64,000 nucleotides of DNA from contig JAHDDU010000003.1 of NCBI GenBank assembly GCA_020629175.1, forward strand, positions 67,221 through 131,220. Reading direction: 5' to 3'. Of this stretch, positions 27,973 to 38,955 are shown piece by piece. The stretch is from Flavimaricola sp. (GTDB lineage: Bacteria > Pseudomonadota > Alphaproteobacteria > Rhodobacterales > Rhodobacteraceae). A model generated the notes under the pieces. It saw only the letters and a program-made list of their open reading frames with translations, did not search any database and had not been told where the DNA came from. The first letter of the stretch is position 1; every line of letters begins with the position of its first letter. The translations under genes were made by a program, and so were the position numbers.

Positions 27973-29037
27973 CTAAGACCGATCAGCAATCAGTTTGCTG
28001 ACCAGCTGCGCAGTGTAGTCCACAATGGGCACAATGCGCCCGTAGTTCAGGCGCGTCGGACCGATAACACCTACCGCGCCAATTATCTTTCGATCAGCGT
28101 TCATATAAGGAGAAACCACCAAAGAGGAACCCGAAAGTGAGAAGAGTTTGTTCTCTGAGCCGATAAAAATGCGCACACCGTCACCGTCCTCTGTCAACTC
28201 AAGAAAATCGGCAATGTCTCGCTTGCGCTCAAGATCATCGAACAGAGTTTTGATCCGCTCCAGATCCTCTTCGGTTGCGCCCTCATCCAAGAGATTCCCT
28301 CGACCACGCACAATCAGCCGCTCATGCCGGTCGCCCTCATTCACCCAGGTGGCCAAACCACTTTCAACAAGATCAGCAGCGAGCGTGTCAATCTCTTGCC
28401 TGCGGGTTGATATTTCCTGTCGAATTGCTTCCGTCAATTCACTCAACGTTCGGCCCTCGGCGATCGCGTTGAGGAAATTCGCGGCCTCCCGCATCGAGCT
28501 TGGCGTTTGTCCTGGGGGCGGGGTGAAAACGCGGTTTTCGACCTGACCATCAGAGAACACCAAAACCACCAAAGCACGCTCAGGGCTAAGCGAAACGAAT
28601 TCGATGTGCTTGATCGGCGCTTCTGTCTTGGGCGTCAGAACAAGGCTCGCGCCATGTGTCACGCCCGACAAGGCAGACCCCATACGGTCTAGCAGCGACG
28701 GCATGTCTGAGGCATTGCTGCTGATGGATTGATCAAGCATTGCACGGTCATCGCCCGCCAAATCCCCGACCTCCAACAAGCCATCCACAAACATGCGAAG
28801 GCCAAGCTGTGTCGGCACACGTCCTGCACTGACATGCGGGCTGTTAAGAAGACCCAGATATTCCAGATCTTGCATCACATTGCGAATGGTCGCCGCACTT
28901 ACCTGTTCGGACAGTGTCCGTGTCAGGCTGCGTGATCCTACGGGATCGCCGGTTTCAAGGTATCCTTCGACAACCCGGCGAAACACTTCCCGCGAGCGAT
29001 CGTTCAATTCCTCAATTTTTGGCGCGTCATCCGTCAT
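27973..29037 (-). CDS. hrcA: heat-inducible transcription repressor HrcA
   Basis: A 354-residue repressor that binds CIRCE elements of groESL or dnaK operons. The N-terminal winged helix runs LNDRSREVFRRVVEGYLETGDPVGSRSL, then SAATIRNVMQDLEYLGLL. The centre has the DGLLEVGD segment and the C-terminus ends in IGPTRLNYGRIVPIVDYTAQLVSKL. The start is ATG 29037; a GTG 13 codons earlier is in frame. I saw no CIRCE inverted repeat in the 118-bp gap to rph. Confidence 0.95.
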   Translation of the reverse strand: MTDDAPKIEELNDRSREVFRRVVEGYLETGDPVGSRSLTRTLSEQVSAATIRNVMQDLEYLGLLNSPHVSAGRVPTQLGLRMFVDGLLEVGDLAGDDRAMLDQSISSNASDMPSLLDRMGSALSGVTHGASLVLTPKTEAPIKHIEFVSLSPERALVVLVFSDGQVENRVFTPPPGQTPSSMREAANFLNAIAEGRTLSELTEAIRQEISTRRQEIDTLAADLVESGLATWVNEGDRHERLIVRGRGNLLDEGATEEDLERIKTLFDDLERKRDIADFLELTEDGDGVRIFIGSENKLFSLSGSSLVVSPYMNADRKIIGAVGVIGPTRLNYGRIVPIVDYTAQLVSKLIADRS

Positions 29038-29155
29038 TTTGGCCCTGCTGTCACACGAGGGGTCATTAAAACCCACCGTGCGCAGAGGTCAATCGGGGTT
29101 GGCATTGGGCAGCGCGCCGCGTATCGGTACCGCAACCATCAGATAGGAGTTTGCC

Positions 29156-29863
29156 ATGCGTCCCTCAGGCCGTCAGCTTGACGAAATGCGCGCTGTTTCG
29201 ATCGAAACAGATGTCACCCGCCACGCCGAAGGATCGTGCCTGATCAAGATGGGCGACACGCATGTGCTGTGCACCGCATCAGTGGACGAAAAGGTGCCGC
29301 CCTTCATGCGCAATTCTGGCTTGGGCTGGGTCACGGCGGAATACGGGATGCTGCCTCGTGCCACGCACACCCGGATGCGGCGCGAAGCCAAGAACGGACA
29401 GAGCGGCCGGACACAAGAAATTCAGCGGCTCATAGGTCGCTCGCTGCGGGCGGGGGTTGATCGCGTCGCTCTCGGCGAGCGTCAGATCACGGTGGATTGC
29501 GATGTGATCCAGGCCGATGGCGGCACGCGCTGCGCCTCCATCACGGGCGGTTGGGTCGCGCTGAAGCTTGCCGTCAACAAACTGATCAAAGCAGGCGATG
29601 TCCTGAGCGATCCCCTGATCAATCCGGTCTCGGCGATTTCATGTGGCATCTATGCAGGCCAGCCTGTGCTGGATTTGGATTATCCTGAAGACAGCGACGC
29701 TGGCGTTGATGGAAATTTCGTGATGACCGGCGGCCAGATGATCGAAATTCAAATGTCCGCAGAGGGGGCGACCTTCAGTCGGGCGCAAATGGATCAATTG
29801 GTCGACTTGGCGGAAAAAGGTGCGGCTGAGTTAACAGCTGCCCAACTGGCTGCGGTCAGCTGA
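29156..29863 (+). CDS. rph: ribonuclease PH
   Basis: A 235-residue phosphorolytic 3'-5' exonuclease trimming tRNA precursors. The opening [11 protein letters not shown], the [17 protein letters not shown] stretch, the [16 protein letters not shown] segment and the [17 protein letters not shown] motif are diagnostic. An AGGAG ribosome binding site precedes the ATG. It is divergent from hrcA and directly precedes rdgB, a pairing common in proteobacteria. Confidence 0.97.
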   Translation: MRPSGRQLDEMRAVSIETDVTRHAEGSCLIKMGDTHVLCTASVDEKVPPFMRNSGLGWVTAEYGMLPRATHTRMRREAKNGQSGRTQEIQRLIGRSLRAGVDRVALGERQITVDCDVIQADGGTRCASITGGWVALKLAVNKLIKAGDVLSDPLINPVSAISCGIYAGQPVLDLDYPEDSDAGVDGNFVMTGGQMIEIQMSAEGATFSRAQMDQLVDLAEKGAAELTAAQLAAVS

Positions 29864-29864
29864 G

Positions 29865-30473
29865 ATGCGGCGGTTCGAGGGCAAAGACCTGCTGGTGGCC
29901 ACGCATAACACTGGCAAGCTCGAAGAAATTGCGGTGTTGCTTAAGCCCTTCGGCATTGCCGTCACCTCGAACGCTGATCACGGCTTGCCCGAGCCTGACG
30001 AAACCGAAACCACCTTTGTCGGCAATGCCCGGATTAAGGCGCATGCTGCCGCCAAGGCCACAGGCCTGCCCGCCCTTGCCGATGACAGTGGGATCGAGGT
30101 GGAAGCGTTGGGCAATGCCCCGGGCGTGTACACCGCCGATTGGGCAGAGACGCCGCAAGGCCGGGACTTTGAGATGGCGATGACACGCGTTTGGACCGAG
30201 CTTGAGGCCATCGCCGCCCCTGCCCCGCGCCGCGCGCGCTTTTGCTCGACACTTGTTCTTGCCTGGCCCGATGGACACGACGAAGTCTTTGAAGGTGTGG
30301 TAAAAGGCGAGCTGACCTGGCCCATGCGCGGCACCAATGGGCACGGGTACGATCCGATGTTTGTACCCGAAGGCTACGCCGAAACCTTTGGCGAAATGGA
30401 TCGCTGGGAAAAGAACAAAATCAGCCACCGCGCCGATGCCTTTGCCAAACTTGTCGCAGGCTGCTTTGCCTGA
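29865..30473 (+). CDS. rdgB: XTP/dITP diphosphatase (RdgB/HAM1)
   Basis: A 202-residue enzyme that removes noncanonical purine nucleotides. The family opening [13 protein letters not shown] (T/S-x-N-x-x-K), the central [19 protein letters not shown] and the C-terminal [15 protein letters not shown] and [10 protein letters not shown] segments are intact. It starts 1 bp after the rph stop and overlaps hemW. Confidence 0.96.
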   Translation: MRRFEGKDLLVATHNTGKLEEIAVLLKPFGIAVTSNADHGLPEPDETETTFVGNARIKAHAAAKATGLPALADDSGIEVEALGNAPGVYTADWAETPQGRDFEMAMTRVWTELEAIAAPAPRRARFCSTLVLAWPDGHDEVFEGVVKGELTWPMRGTNGHGYDPMFVPEGYAETFGEMDRWEKNKISHRADAFAKLVAGCFA

Positions 30474-31620
30474 CTTGGCAGATCCTTCGACCCTCGGCCT
30501 CTACGTGCATTGGCCCTTTTGTCAGGCCAAATGCCCCTATTGCGATTTCAACAGCCATGTCATGGCAAACGTGGATCAGAAGCGCTGGGCTTTGGCCCTC
30601 TCCCATGAAATCAAGCGCGTCGGGGCTTTGACACAGGATCGCACGCTGACCTCCATTTTCTTTGGCGGCGGCACCCCCAGCCTGATGGACCCGGAAACCG
30701 TCGAAGCAGTGCTCGTTGCCGCACATGAAACGTGGCGATGGGCGAATTCGATCGAGATCACGCTCGAGGCCAATCCCACCAGCATCGAAGCTAACCGGTT
30801 TCGGGGCTACCGCACCGCTGGCGTCAATCGCGTGTCCATGGGATTTCAGGCGATGAACGATGACGACCTGAAACGTCTGGGCCGCCTGCATTCCGCCCAA
30901 GAAGCGATGGCCGCGTTAGAGGTCGCGCGATCAACATTCAACCGGGTCAGCTTTGACCTCATCTACGCTCGGCAGGATCAAACGCTGCCCGCCTGGCGCG
31001 ATGAATTAACCCGCGCACTGGAGACGGGTGTTGATCACCTCTCTCTTTACCAATTGACGATTGAGGACGGCACAGCTTTTGGCGATCGGTTGGCCAAAGG
31101 TGGGCTGAAAGGGTTGCCGGACGAAGATCGTGCGGCAGACATGTGGGATTTGACACAAGAGCTGACCGAGGCACGCGGGATGCCTGGGTATGAGATTTCA
31201 AATCACGCCCGACCAGACGCCGAATCCCGGCACAATCTTCTCTATTGGCAAGGAGGCGATTATGCTGGCGTTGGCCCGGGCGCGCACGGTCGCCTGACGC
31301 GTGATGGCATGCGAGTGGCGACGGAATGCGTAAAACAACCAGGTCTCTGGCTTGCTGCTGCCGAGCAAGCTGAGAGCGCGACAACACAGTTAACCGCTCT
31401 TTCCGCGAAAGAGGTTTTCGAAGAGCGGCTGATGATGGGCCTACGGTTGCGCGATGGTGTCGATCTTGGGTCTAGCGCTCTTGAAAACACGTCTTTGTGT
31501 AATAATATCAAACTGTTAGTGGATTTTGGACTGGTCGCGTTGACGGGAACACAGCTTCGGGCCACCGATCAAGGGCGGCCCGTGCTGAACTCTGTCCTGC
31601 GGCAGTTGCTTGCAGATTAA
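30466..31620 (+). CDS. hemW: heme chaperone HemW (radical SAM)
   Basis: A 384-residue radical-SAM protein if TTG 30466 (8-nt overlap with the rdgB stop) is used, or 394 residues from ATG 30436; neither has a strong ribosome binding site. The cluster motif [11 protein letters not shown] and the [11 protein letters not shown] motif are at the N-terminus, with [17 protein letters not shown] further on. The sequence lacks features that would make it HemN, and HemW proteins carry heme rather than oxidise coproporphyrinogen. Its end overlaps parB by 4 bp, convergent. Confidence 0.92.
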   Translation: MPDLADPSTLGLYVHWPFCQAKCPYCDFNSHVMANVDQKRWALALSHEIKRVGALTQDRTLTSIFFGGGTPSLMDPETVEAVLVAAHETWRWANSIEITLEANPTSIEANRFRGYRTAGVNRVSMGFQAMNDDDLKRLGRLHSAQEAMAALEVARSTFNRVSFDLIYARQDQTLPAWRDELTRALETGVDHLSLYQLTIEDGTAFGDRLAKGGLKGLPDEDRAADMWDLTQELTEARGMPGYEISNHARPDAESRHNLLYWQGGDYAGVGPGAHGRLTRDGMRVATECVKQPGLWLAAAEQAESATTQLTALSAKEVFEERLMMGLRLRDGVDLGSSALENTSLCNNIKLLVDFGLVALTGTQLRATDQGRPVLNSVLRQLLAD

Positions 31621-32507
31621 TTGCCCGCCAAAAGGCGCAGCAGATCATCAAGCTGATCAAGATCGCGGTAGCTGACCGAAAGCTTACCACCTTCGCCGTT
31701 CGGATTGTGATCTATCGCCACTTTCATTTTCAGCGTTGCCGTAAGCTCGGCTTCGATTTGCTGCGTATCCGCGTCTTTCTGCGCGGCAGGTCGTTTGCTG
31801 TTTTTGGCCGATGTGTCAGACGTTCCTTGTTTTACAAGACGTTCTGTCTCTCTCACCGACAGCTTCTTTTGGACAATTTGCCGCGCAAGCTCAGATGCAT
31901 TTGGGTGGCCAATCAATGCGCGCGCGTGACCAGCGGTCAGGCTTTGCGTCACCAACATCGCCTGGACATCCTCGGGCAGTGATAACAGACGCAGACTGTT
32001 AGCGATGTGGCTCCGGCTCTTGCTCAACGCGGAGGCCAACTGTTCTTGCGTATGGCCAAACCGCTCCATCAACTGCTTGTACCCAGCCGCTTCATCAACA
32101 GAGTTCAGGTCTGAGCGCTGGATGTTTTCGATGATGGCGACTTCGAGCATTTCTGTGTCATCGTAGTCGCGCACCAGCGCCGGAACCTCATGCAGCTGCG
32201 CGATCTGGGCCGCACGCCAGCGGCGCTCTCCCGCGACAATCTGGTACCGACCAGAGGCCGATGGATCACGCCTCACAATCAGTGGCTGGATGATGCCCTT
32301 CTCACGGATGGAGGCGGCAAGATCCTGTAGCGCCTCATCATCAAAGTGACGACGGGGCTGATCCGGGTTCGGATGCACCTGCTCAATCGGGATATGCTGA
32401 TCCGGCCTGCGCGGGGCGCTGGACGATGCTGCATCGGCCCCTACGTCCGCCATGAGCGCTGACAAGCCGCGCCCGAGGCCTCTGTTCCGTGTTGGTTTGT
32501 CTGCCAT
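31617..32507 (-). CDS. parB: chromosome partitioning protein ParB
   Basis: A 296-residue CTP-dependent clamp that loads at parS. The N-terminal CTPase part has the GERRWRAAQIA motif and the ENIQRSDLNSVDEA segment. The helix-turn-helix region LASALSKSRSHIANSLRLLSL follows, and the C-terminal dimerisation part ends the protein. It starts 18 bp after parA. Two perfect parS sites lie 1.4 and 3.3 kb upstream in rsmG and mnmG. Confidence 0.97.
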   Translation of the reverse strand: MADKPTRNRGLGRGLSALMADVGADAASSSAPRRPDQHIPIEQVHPNPDQPRRHFDDEALQDLAASIREKGIIQPLIVRRDPSASGRYQIVAGERRWRAAQIAQLHEVPALVRDYDDTEMLEVAIIENIQRSDLNSVDEAAGYKQLMERFGHTQEQLASALSKSRSHIANSLRLLSLPEDVQAMLVTQSLTAGHARALIGHPNASELARQIVQKKLSVRETERLVKQGTSDTSAKNSKRPAAQKDADTQQIEAELTATLKMKVAIDHNPNGEGGKLSVSYRDLDQLDDLLRLLAGN

Positions 32508-32525
32508 TTGCCCCCGTCCCCGTAT

Positions 32526-33326
32526 TTATGGCGCTTCTCGCGCAATCAATTCCGCTGCCAAATCTCGGTATGCAGCGCTGCCGGTTGATGTCGTGTCATA
32601 GTCCAAGACCGATTGTGCAAAAGACGGCGCCTCGCTCAATCGGACGTTTCGTGGCACGACAGTCTTAAAGACCAACGACCCGAGATTGTCCCGTGCATCC
32701 TTTTCGACCTGTTGAGACAAGTTGTTTCGCTTGTCATACATTGTCAGAACCACGCCCTCGATCCGCAGGTCCGGATTTGCTGTATCTCGGACATCTCGCA
32801 AGCTGAGCATCAGTTGCGACAAGCCTTCAAGCGCGAAGAACTCACTTTGGAGCGGGACAATGATGGAATGTGCGGCAACCATAGCATTCACCGTCAATAT
32901 ATTGAGAGATGGCGGGCAATCAATCAATATGTAGTCGATTTTGAGCTCATCCATCGCCAGATCACGCAGGGCGTCGTGCAGCAGGAAGCTTCTCTTTTCA
33001 TTTGAAATCAGCTCCACATCTGCCGAACTCAGATCTGTCGTAGCAGGAATAATCAATAGATTATCCACATCGGTGGATTGCGCGGCATCCAACCCCGCAA
33101 CATCCCCCAACAGAAAGTCATACGTCGTAACTGACCGATCCTCTGGCAAAAGACCCAGCCCGGTGGATGCGTTCCCCTGAGGGTCGAGGTCGATGAGAAG
33201 GACACGCTTGCCCGCCTCGGCCAATGACGCTCCAAGATTGATTGTGGTCGTCGTCTTGCCCACGCCACCCTTCTGGTTCGCGATAGCAATGATCTTGCTT
33301 TTGTGACGGCGCAACAGGTCAGGCAT
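32526..33326 (-). CDS. parA: chromosome partitioning ATPase ParA
   Basis: A 266-residue deviant-Walker ATPase. The Walker A' motif NQKGGVGKTTT is near residues 18-28, with LLIDLDPQGNASTGLG and the YILIDCPPSL motif further on. It drives ParB-parS segregation through DNA-bound gradients. The start at ATG 33326 gives an 8-nt overlap with the rsmG stop; an ATG four codons earlier is also in frame. Order rsmG-parA-parB is the usual one beside the origin. Confidence 0.97.
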   Translation of the reverse strand: MPDLLRRHKSKIIAIANQKGGVGKTTTTINLGASLAEAGKRVLLIDLDPQGNASTGLGLLPEDRSVTTYDFLLGDVAGLDAAQSTDVDNLLIIPATTDLSSADVELISNEKRSFLLHDALRDLAMDELKIDYILIDCPPSLNILTVNAMVAAHSIIVPLQSEFFALEGLSQLMLSLRDVRDTANPDLRIEGVVLTMYDKRNNLSQQVEKDARDNLGSLVFKTVVPRNVRLSEAPSFAQSVLDYDTTSTGSAAYRDLAAELIAREAP

Positions 33327-33924
33327 TCTTGATCTCACTCACGCGCAGTATCCTTGAAGCTTGGTGTGTTTGGCTTTGTAAAACTTCACAGTCAAATGTC
33401 CACGCCTGACGTGCGTCTTCCACCTCTTGTTCAAAATCGCGTCCTTTCGCCAGCAGGGCGTATCCATTTGGGGCGAGGTGACGATCCACAAAACCCAAAA
33501 GCTTTGGCAGCGGAGCGAGCGCTCTTGCTGTTATAAGATCGGCTTGTTGTGGTTCGAGGTTTTCAATGCGGCTGCAAAGTACTTTACACCCCAGCTCTAA
33601 ATTTCGACTCACAGTGCGAAGAAAAGCAGCCTTGCGCTGATCGCTTTCCACAAGGTGGACCTGCAAATCCCTTCGGGAGATCGCGATCACGAGTCCTGGA
33701 AAGCCACCGCCTGAACCAATATCGAGGATTTTCCTTGTATCCGGTGCGATGTGGGACATGAACTGGAGGCTATCCGCAAAGTGCCGGTTCCAAATATCCA
33801 CCTCTGTGCTTTTGGAAATCAGATTAATCTTGGGATTCCATTGTTTTATCAAGGATTCATACGCAGCAAGGCGATCCAATGTTTCACGTGAAACATTGCT
33901 CATGCGGGGATCATCGGCGATCAT
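33319..33924 (-). CDS. rsmG: 16S rRNA m7G527 methyltransferase
   Basis: A 201-residue Rossmann methyltransferase. The opening [27 protein letters not shown], motif [17 protein letters not shown] and the [13 protein letters not shown] segment identify RsmG (GidB). Start ATG 33924 overlaps the mnmG stop by 4 nt; ATG 33903 is the alternative. The codons for NVSRET are a parS site, a constraint seen in many bacteria. Confidence 0.97.
   Translation of the reverse strand: MIADDPRMSNVSRETLDRLAAYESLIKQWNPKINLISKSTEVDIWNRHFADSLQFMSHIAPDTRKILDIGSGGGFPGLVIAISRRDLQVHLVESDQRKAAFLRTVSRNLELGCKVLCSRIENLEPQQADLITARALAPLPKLLGFVDRHLAPNGYALLAKGRDFEQEVEDARQAWTFDCEVLQSQTHQASRILRVSEIKNA
33880..33895. other. parS site 1
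   Basis: TGTTTCACGTGAAACA, a perfect 16-bp match to the bacterial parS consensus, extended to a 20-bp palindrome by flanking AA and TT. It lies in the 5' end of rsmG, about 5.1 kb from the oriC candidate. Confidence 0.93.
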
Positions 33925-35798
33925 TTAGCCCTCATGCGTCGGGCCGGGCCCTTTTTGACCGCCGCAGAAACAAGAAGGAGCGCAGATGGCGTCATGCCAT
34001 CAATCTTCGCCGCATGCCCGATTGTGGAGGGCCGAGTGGCGGTCAGCTTTTTGCTTAGTTCCGCGCTCAGACCTGCTATGGCTGAATAGTCCAAATCCTT
34101 TGGAATCGCCTGCCCTTCATTCTTTTCCAAAGCCGCTACTTCTGCCCGCTGCCGCTGAATATAAATTTCGTACTGGGCGTCATTCTTGATCTGGGCTTTG
34201 ATATCCGCAGAAATCTCGGAGAGCCTTGGTATATGATCTTCAAGGTGCTCGAAACCAACGTCGGTCAGCTGTAACGCTTCAAGCGCAGTTCGGCTTGGTT
34301 TGTCCGCATTGATCTTGATGCCCTTGTCTGCAAGCTGGCGTGCTGAGACGACTTCCGAACCCAGAATGTCTTTTGCCTGAGCCAGCTGTTCAAGCTTCAT
34401 TGCGTGTTTGAGCCACCGTTCTTCACCAACACACCCAAGGTCTCGACCAAACGTCGTCAACCTCTGGTCCGCATTGTCGGCGCGCAGAGCAAGACGAAAT
34501 TCAGCGCGTGACGTGAACATCCGGTACGGCTCAAGGACACCTCGCGTCACCAGATCATCAATCATGACACCAATGTATGACGTGGTTCGGCTGAAATGAA
34601 CGGGCGCCTCACCGCGCACCTTTTGAAGTGCGTTCATTCCGGCAACCAGGCCCTGAGCTGCCGCTTCCTCATATCCGGTCGTTCCGTTGATCTGCCCGGC
34701 AAGGAATAGCCCATCAATACCTTTGAGCTCCAATGTAAAATCCAGTGATCTTGGATCTACGTAGTCATACTCAATCGCATATCCAGGCTGAAGAATCTGC
34801 GCACTCTCTAAGCCCACAATTGAAGCGACATAAGCCTTCTGAACATCCAAAGGCAAGGACGTCGAAATGCCATTCGGGTAGACGGTGTCATCATTCAGGC
34901 CTTCTGGCTCAAGAAAAATCTGATGCGACGTCTTTTCGGCGAAGCGAACGATCTTGTCCTCAATGGACGGGCAATACCGCGGCCCCACCCCATCAATATG
35001 TCCACCGTACATTGCTGATTTAGCGAGATTTCTCTCAATGATGTCGTGCGTCTGTTCATTTGTATGCGTGATACCGCAGTGGATCTGTGGTGCCTCTGGC
35101 GAACCAGACAGAAAGGAAAAGAGCGTCGGATCATCATCCCCCGCCTGCATCTCAAGCGCGTCCCAGTTGATAGATTTGCTGGACAGGCGCGGCGGTGTAC
35201 CCGTCTTGAGGCGGCCAAATTCCACGCCTGTGGATGTCAGGCGCTGCGCCAAGGCGATGCTTGGACGCGCACCCATCCGGCCCGCTGATGTCTTTTGGTC
35301 TCCGATGTGGATCACGCCATTCAAAAAAGTTCCCGTGGTGAGCACCACGCTCCCTGCGGAAAGGCTCTGGCCGTCTGCAAGAAGAACGCCTGACACCACA
35401 CCCGCCGAGGTAATCAGGTCGACAACCTCCCCTTCAAGGATTTCAACACGCTCAAGATTTTGAAACTCGGCTTGCATCGCTTTCTTGTAGCGCTGCCTGT
35501 CTGCTTGCGCGCGCGGGCCTTGAACCGCAGGACCTTTCGTGCGGTTTAGAAGGCGAAATTGAATACCGGCATAATCTGCCACCCGCCCCATAATTCCATC
35601 CAGCGCATCAATCTCACGCACAAGATGGCCCTTGCCAAGACCGCCGATGGCCGGATTACACGACATGACCCCAAGATCGCTTGCGTTCAGTGTGACAAGT
35701 GCAACGGTGCCACCCATGCGCTGAACCACATGGGCCGCTTCGACGCCGGCATGACCAGCCCCAACGACAATGACATCAAAATGTTTCACGTGAAACAC
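33921..35798 (-). CDS. mnmG: tRNA uridine 5-carboxymethylaminomethyl modification FAD enzyme
   Basis: A 625-residue FAD protein (GidA) that with MnmE makes cmnm5U34. The FAD motif [12 protein letters not shown] is followed by [36 protein letters not shown] and [15 protein letters not shown]. The frame starts with GTG 35798 (encoding FHVKHFDV next), but AGGAG fits GTG 35789 better. Both codons lie within a parS site. It starts 2 bp after the mnmE stop. Confidence 0.97.
   Translation of the reverse strand: MFHVKHFDVIVVGAGHAGVEAAHVVQRMGGTVALVTLNASDLGVMSCNPAIGGLGKGHLVREIDALDGIMGRVADYAGIQFRLLNRTKGPAVQGPRAQADRQRYKKAMQAEFQNLERVEILEGEVVDLITSAGVVSGVLLADGQSLSAGSVVLTTGTFLNGVIHIGDQKTSAGRMGARPSIALAQRLTSTGVEFGRLKTGTPPRLSSKSINWDALEMQAGDDDPTLFSFLSGSPEAPQIHCGITHTNEQTHDIIERNLAKSAMYGGHIDGVGPRYCPSIEDKIVRFAEKTSHQIFLEPEGLNDDTVYPNGISTSLPLDVQKAYVASIVGLESAQILQPGYAIEYDYVDPRSLDFTLELKGIDGLFLAGQINGTTGYEEAAAQGLVAGMNALQKVRGEAPVHFSRTTSYIGVMIDDLVTRGVLEPYRMFTSRAEFRLALRADNADQRLTTFGRDLGCVGEERWLKHAMKLEQLAQAKDILGSEVVSARQLADKGIKINADKPSRTALEALQLTDVGFEHLEDHIPRLSEISADIKAQIKNDAQYEIYIQRQRAEVAALEKNEGQAIPKDLDYSAIAGLSAELSKKLTATRPSTIGHAAKIDGMTPSALLLVSAAVKKGPARRMRAK
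35782..35797. other. parS site 2
   Basis: TGTTTCACGTGAAACA, a perfect parS, covering the first codons of mnmG and lying about 3.2 kb from the oriC candidate. It is 1.9 kb from site 1. Confidence 0.93.
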
Positions 35799-35800
35799 TC

Positions 35801-37081
35801 CTACTTTCCGATGCAGAAACTGGAGAAGATCTCACCGAGCAGGTCCTCCACATCGATATGCCCAACAAGCGCGCTGAGCGACCGAATAGCTGAACGGCAG
35901 TGCTCCGCCAGAACATCCGCATCTTCGATGCTCCGATCAAGCTTCTGAAGCGCCTCCTCTATCGCATCTATTGCTCGATGCATAGCCTCGCGATGACGAT
36001 AGCGGCTCGCAGTGCTTACAGTCGCAGCTTTCCGCTTTAGCCGGTCCGTGATCTCACTGATCAACCATTCAAGTCCTGCCCCGGTCTTGGTGGATATACC
36101 GTCATGAGTCCCGGAGATATCCACTTTGGAGCGGACCAGTATATCGGACACCCCGGCAGGTACATCAAATGTCCCAGTCTCGGACATATGAATGCGCAGG
36201 TCAGCTGCTTCGGCGCGCTTCTTTCCCCGCGCGATGCCCAAACCTTCTATCTCGTCGGTTGTGTCCCGAAGGCCAGCCGTGTCGAGGAATGTCACTGCAA
36301 ATCCGCCGATATCCAGATGAACTTCGATAACGTCTCTGGTTGTCCCCTCAATGTCAGAGGTGATAGCCGCTTCTCTCTTTGCTAGTGCGTTGATAAGGCT
36401 TGATTTTCCTGAATTCGTCGGTCCGACAATCGCCACTTCAAATCCGCTCCTGATGCGTTCTGCAACCGCAGCGCCCGCCGCTTCGCGCTTCAGGTCTGTC
36501 AGTACGCCGGCAAGCAGCTGGCCAACTTCTGGCGTAACGTCGGTTGGTACCTCTTCATCCGCAAAGTCGATGGTTGCTTCAATCAAAGCCGCAGCTCTCA
36601 ACAGGTCGCGACGCCACCGGTCCACAAGCGCTCCGAGGTCGCCTGCAAACACGCGCATCGCCTGGACACGCTGTGCTTCGGTTTCCGCATCAATAAGATC
36701 CGCAAGGCCCTCAACTTGGGTCAGATCCAACCGCCCGTTTTCAAAGGCGCGCTGTGTGAACTCACCCGCTTCTGCGTGCCTTAGTCCTTCGATCTCAGCA
36801 AGAGACCGCAGCACCGCATCCGCGATGGCGATACTGCCATGAAGGTGCAACTCAACAGTCTCGTCGCCAGTAAAACTCTGATCTTCCGCGAAATGAAGCA
36901 CCAGCGCTCGGTCAAGCACGTCTCCCTTCGTGCTTCGAACCTTACGCAGGGCACGCCCGTTCACGGGAAACGAACCACAAAGTCTTTCACCTGCAGCGCG
37001 CGCGCCAGGGCCAGAAATTCTAACAATGGAAACACCGGCGCGGCCTTGGGCCGACGCCAGCGCAAAAATCGTCTGTTTCAT
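35801..37081 (-). CDS. mnmE: tRNA modification GTPase MnmE
   Basis: A 426-residue GTPase. The N-terminal folate-binding domain opens [22 protein letters not shown]. The G domain has G1 [11 protein letters not shown]2 GTTRD and G3 DTAGLRDT. The C-terminal F-C-I-G-K motif, with the functional cysteine, is present. Together with MnmG it modifies wobble uridines. It is immediately followed by mnmG and sits 27 bp after rho. A degenerate parS (12 of 16 bases) overlaps its start at 37074-37089. Confidence 0.97.
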   Translation of the reverse strand: MKQTIFALASAQGRAGVSIVRISGPGARAAGERLCGSFPVNGRALRKVRSTKGDVLDRALVLHFAEDQSFTGDETVELHLHGSIAIADAVLRSLAEIEGLRHAEAGEFTQRAFENGRLDLTQVEGLADLIDAETEAQRVQAMRVFAGDLGALVDRWRRDLLRAAALIEATIDFADEEVPTDVTPEVGQLLAGVLTDLKREAAGAAVAERIRSGFEVAIVGPTNSGKSSLINALAKREAAITSDIEGTTRDVIEVHLDIGGFAVTFLDTAGLRDTTDEIEGLGIARGKKRAEAADLRIHMSETGTFDVPAGVSDILVRSKVDISGTHDGISTKTGAGLEWLISEITDRLKRKAATVSTASRYRHREAMHRAIDAIEEALQKLDRSIEDADVLAEHCRSAIRSLSALVGHIDVEDLLGEIFSSFCIGK

Positions 37082-37108
37082 GTCAAGCCTTTGTAAATAA
37101 ACAAAAAC

Positions 37109-38380
37109 TTAGGTGTTCATGGAATCAAAGAAGTCTGAGTTGGTTTTCGTCTGCTTCAACTTCCCAATCAGGAATTCAATTGCATCCGTGGTTCCCATTG
37201 GATTCAGAATACGCCGCAGAACATAGGTCTTGGCCAGATCGCCCTTATCGACCAGCAGCTCTTCTTTCCGCGTTCCCGACTTCAGAATATCCATCGCTGG
37301 GAACACGCGCTTATCAGCAACCTTCCGGTCGAGCACGATCTCGCTGTTACCCGTTCCCTTGAACTCTTCAAAGATGACTTCGTCCATCCGGCTGCCGGTG
37401 TCGATCAGGGCCGTGGCGATAATCGTCAGAGAACCGCCCTCCTCGATGTTCCGCGCGGCACCAAAGAAGCGCTTGGGCCGTTGCAACGCATTCGCATCCA
37501 CACCACCGGTCAAAACCTTGCCTGAGGACGGCACAACAGTGTTGAACGCACGGCCCAGTCGCGTGATCGAATCGAGCAGGATCACCACATCCCGCTTATG
37601 CTCAACCAGACGTTTCGCTTTCTCGATCACCATCTCAGAGACGGCAACGTGACGTGTCGCAGGCTCATCAAATGTTGAAGAGACAACCTCGCCTTTGACA
37701 GACCGCTGCATGTCCGTCACTTCTTCTGGACGTTCATCGATGAGCAAAACGATCAGATAACATTCGGGATGGTTTTGTTCGATCGAGTTGGCGATGTTTT
37801 GCAGCAGAACCGTTTTACCAGTCCGCGGCGGTGCCACGATCAAAGATCGCTGGCCCTTGCCAATTGGCGAGACCAGATCGATGATCCGTGCAGAGCGATC
37901 CTTGACAGTCGGATCCGAGATTTCCATCGTCAGACGCTCTTCCGGATAGAGCGGTGTCAGGTTGTCAAACGCCACCTTGTGACGCGCCTTTTCAGGATCT
38001 TCAAAGTTGATGCTTTCGACATTGACCAGCGCAAAGTACCGCTCGTTGTCGTTCGGCTCTTTGATCACACCCTGAACCGTATCGCCCGTCCGCAAAGCAT
38101 GTTTCCGGATCATCTCTGGCGAGACGTAAATATCATCGGGGCCCGGCAAGTAGTTTGCTTCTGGAGAGCGCAGGAAACCAAAACCATCCTGAACCACTTC
38201 AAGAACACCATCCCCACCAATGACCCATTCTTCGTCAGCCCGCTCTCGCAGGATGGCGAACATCATATCGCCCTTGCGCATGGTGGAGGCATTTTCAATC
38301 TCGAGCTCTTCGGCCATGGACAACAAGTCCTTGGGGCTCTGAGATTTCAGGTCAGACAGGTTCAAGCGATCGCGCGTCAA
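37109..38380 (-). CDS. rho: transcription termination factor Rho
   Basis: A 423-residue hexameric RNA helicase. The RNA-binding cold-shock domain includes [23 protein letters not shown]. The ATPase has Walker [14 protein letters not shown] and the [16 protein letters not shown] segment. The start is TTG 38380, chosen because GAAGGAG lies 6 nt upstream; a TTG at 38404 lies before that site. A small stem (38405-38419, AACGG/CCGTT followed by TT on the minus strand) just upstream could serve autoregulation, but it is weak. The 128-bp gap to hemJ holds nothing else clear. Confidence 0.97.
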   Translation of the reverse strand: MTRDRLNLSDLKSQSPKDLLSMAEELEIENASTMRKGDMMFAILRERADEEWVIGGDGVLEVVQDGFGFLRSPEANYLPGPDDIYVSPEMIRKHALRTGDTVQGVIKEPNDNERYFALVNVESINFEDPEKARHKVAFDNLTPLYPEERLTMEISDPTVKDRSARIIDLVSPIGKGQRSLIVAPPRTGKTVLLQNIANSIEQNHPECYLIVLLIDERPEEVTDMQRSVKGEVVSSTFDEPATRHVAVSEMVIEKAKRLVEHKRDVVILLDSITRLGRAFNTVVPSSGKVLTGGVDANALQRPKRFFGAARNIEEGGSLTIIATALIDTGSRMDEVIFEEFKGTGNSEIVLDRKVADKRVFPAMDILKSGTRKEELLVDKGDLAKTYVLRRILNPMGTTDAIEFLIGKLKQTKTNSDFFDSMNT

Positions 38381-38508
38381 AGCACTCTCCTTCGCAGGCG
38401 TCAAAACGGACAGGCCGTTCGTTCAATGTATCAATAGAAATGTCGGTGATCCCGGACGGGCCAACGAAAGAAGGCTTAGGCGATCCCACCGATGCTGTCA
38501 ACGATCGG

Positions 38509-38955
38509 TCAGAACGGCCGGACAATCACCATGACGACGATGACAAGCATCAGAACGGTTGGAACCTCATTGGCCAATCGATAGGCGCGCCCTGTTCGCG
38601 TGTTTTGACCGGCATCAAATTCCTTGCGCACCTTGGATAGCCACCCGTGCATCCCGGTCATCGCAATGACACAGGCCAACTTGATCCAAGACCACGCCGA
38701 TCCAAAATCAAATGCTCCCATCCCGATCAACAAGAGCCCGGCAACCCATGTCACAATCATCGCCGGGTTCATGATCACACGAAGAAGCTTTTCCTCCATC
38801 ACTTTCAGCGTTTGATCCAGTTCTCCACCCGCCTTTGCGCGTTCAGCGTGATAGACAAACAGCCTTGGCAGATAGAACATGCCAGCCATCCACGAGATGA
38901 CGGCTGCAATATGCAGAGCTTTGATCCAAGGGTAGAAGGGCATGAGCCAGGTCAT
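38509..38955 (-). CDS. hemJ: protoporphyrinogen oxidase HemJ
   Basis: A 148-residue four-helix membrane protein. Conserved features of HemJ (UPF0093) are seen: the YPWIKALHIAAVISWMAGMFYLPRLFVYH start with its histidine and arginine, and MHGWLSKVRKEF in the middle loop. It oxidises protoporphyrinogen IX to protoporphyrin IX, the substrate of HemH. It is the last leftward gene before the putative origin. hemE, often beside the origin in alphaproteobacteria, is not here. Confidence 0.93.
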   Translation of the reverse strand: MTWLMPFYPWIKALHIAAVISWMAGMFYLPRLFVYHAERAKAGGELDQTLKVMEEKLLRVIMNPAMIVTWVAGLLLIGMGAFDFGSAWSWIKLACVIAMTGMHGWLSKVRKEFDAGQNTRTGRAYRLANEVPTVLMLVIVVMVIVRPF

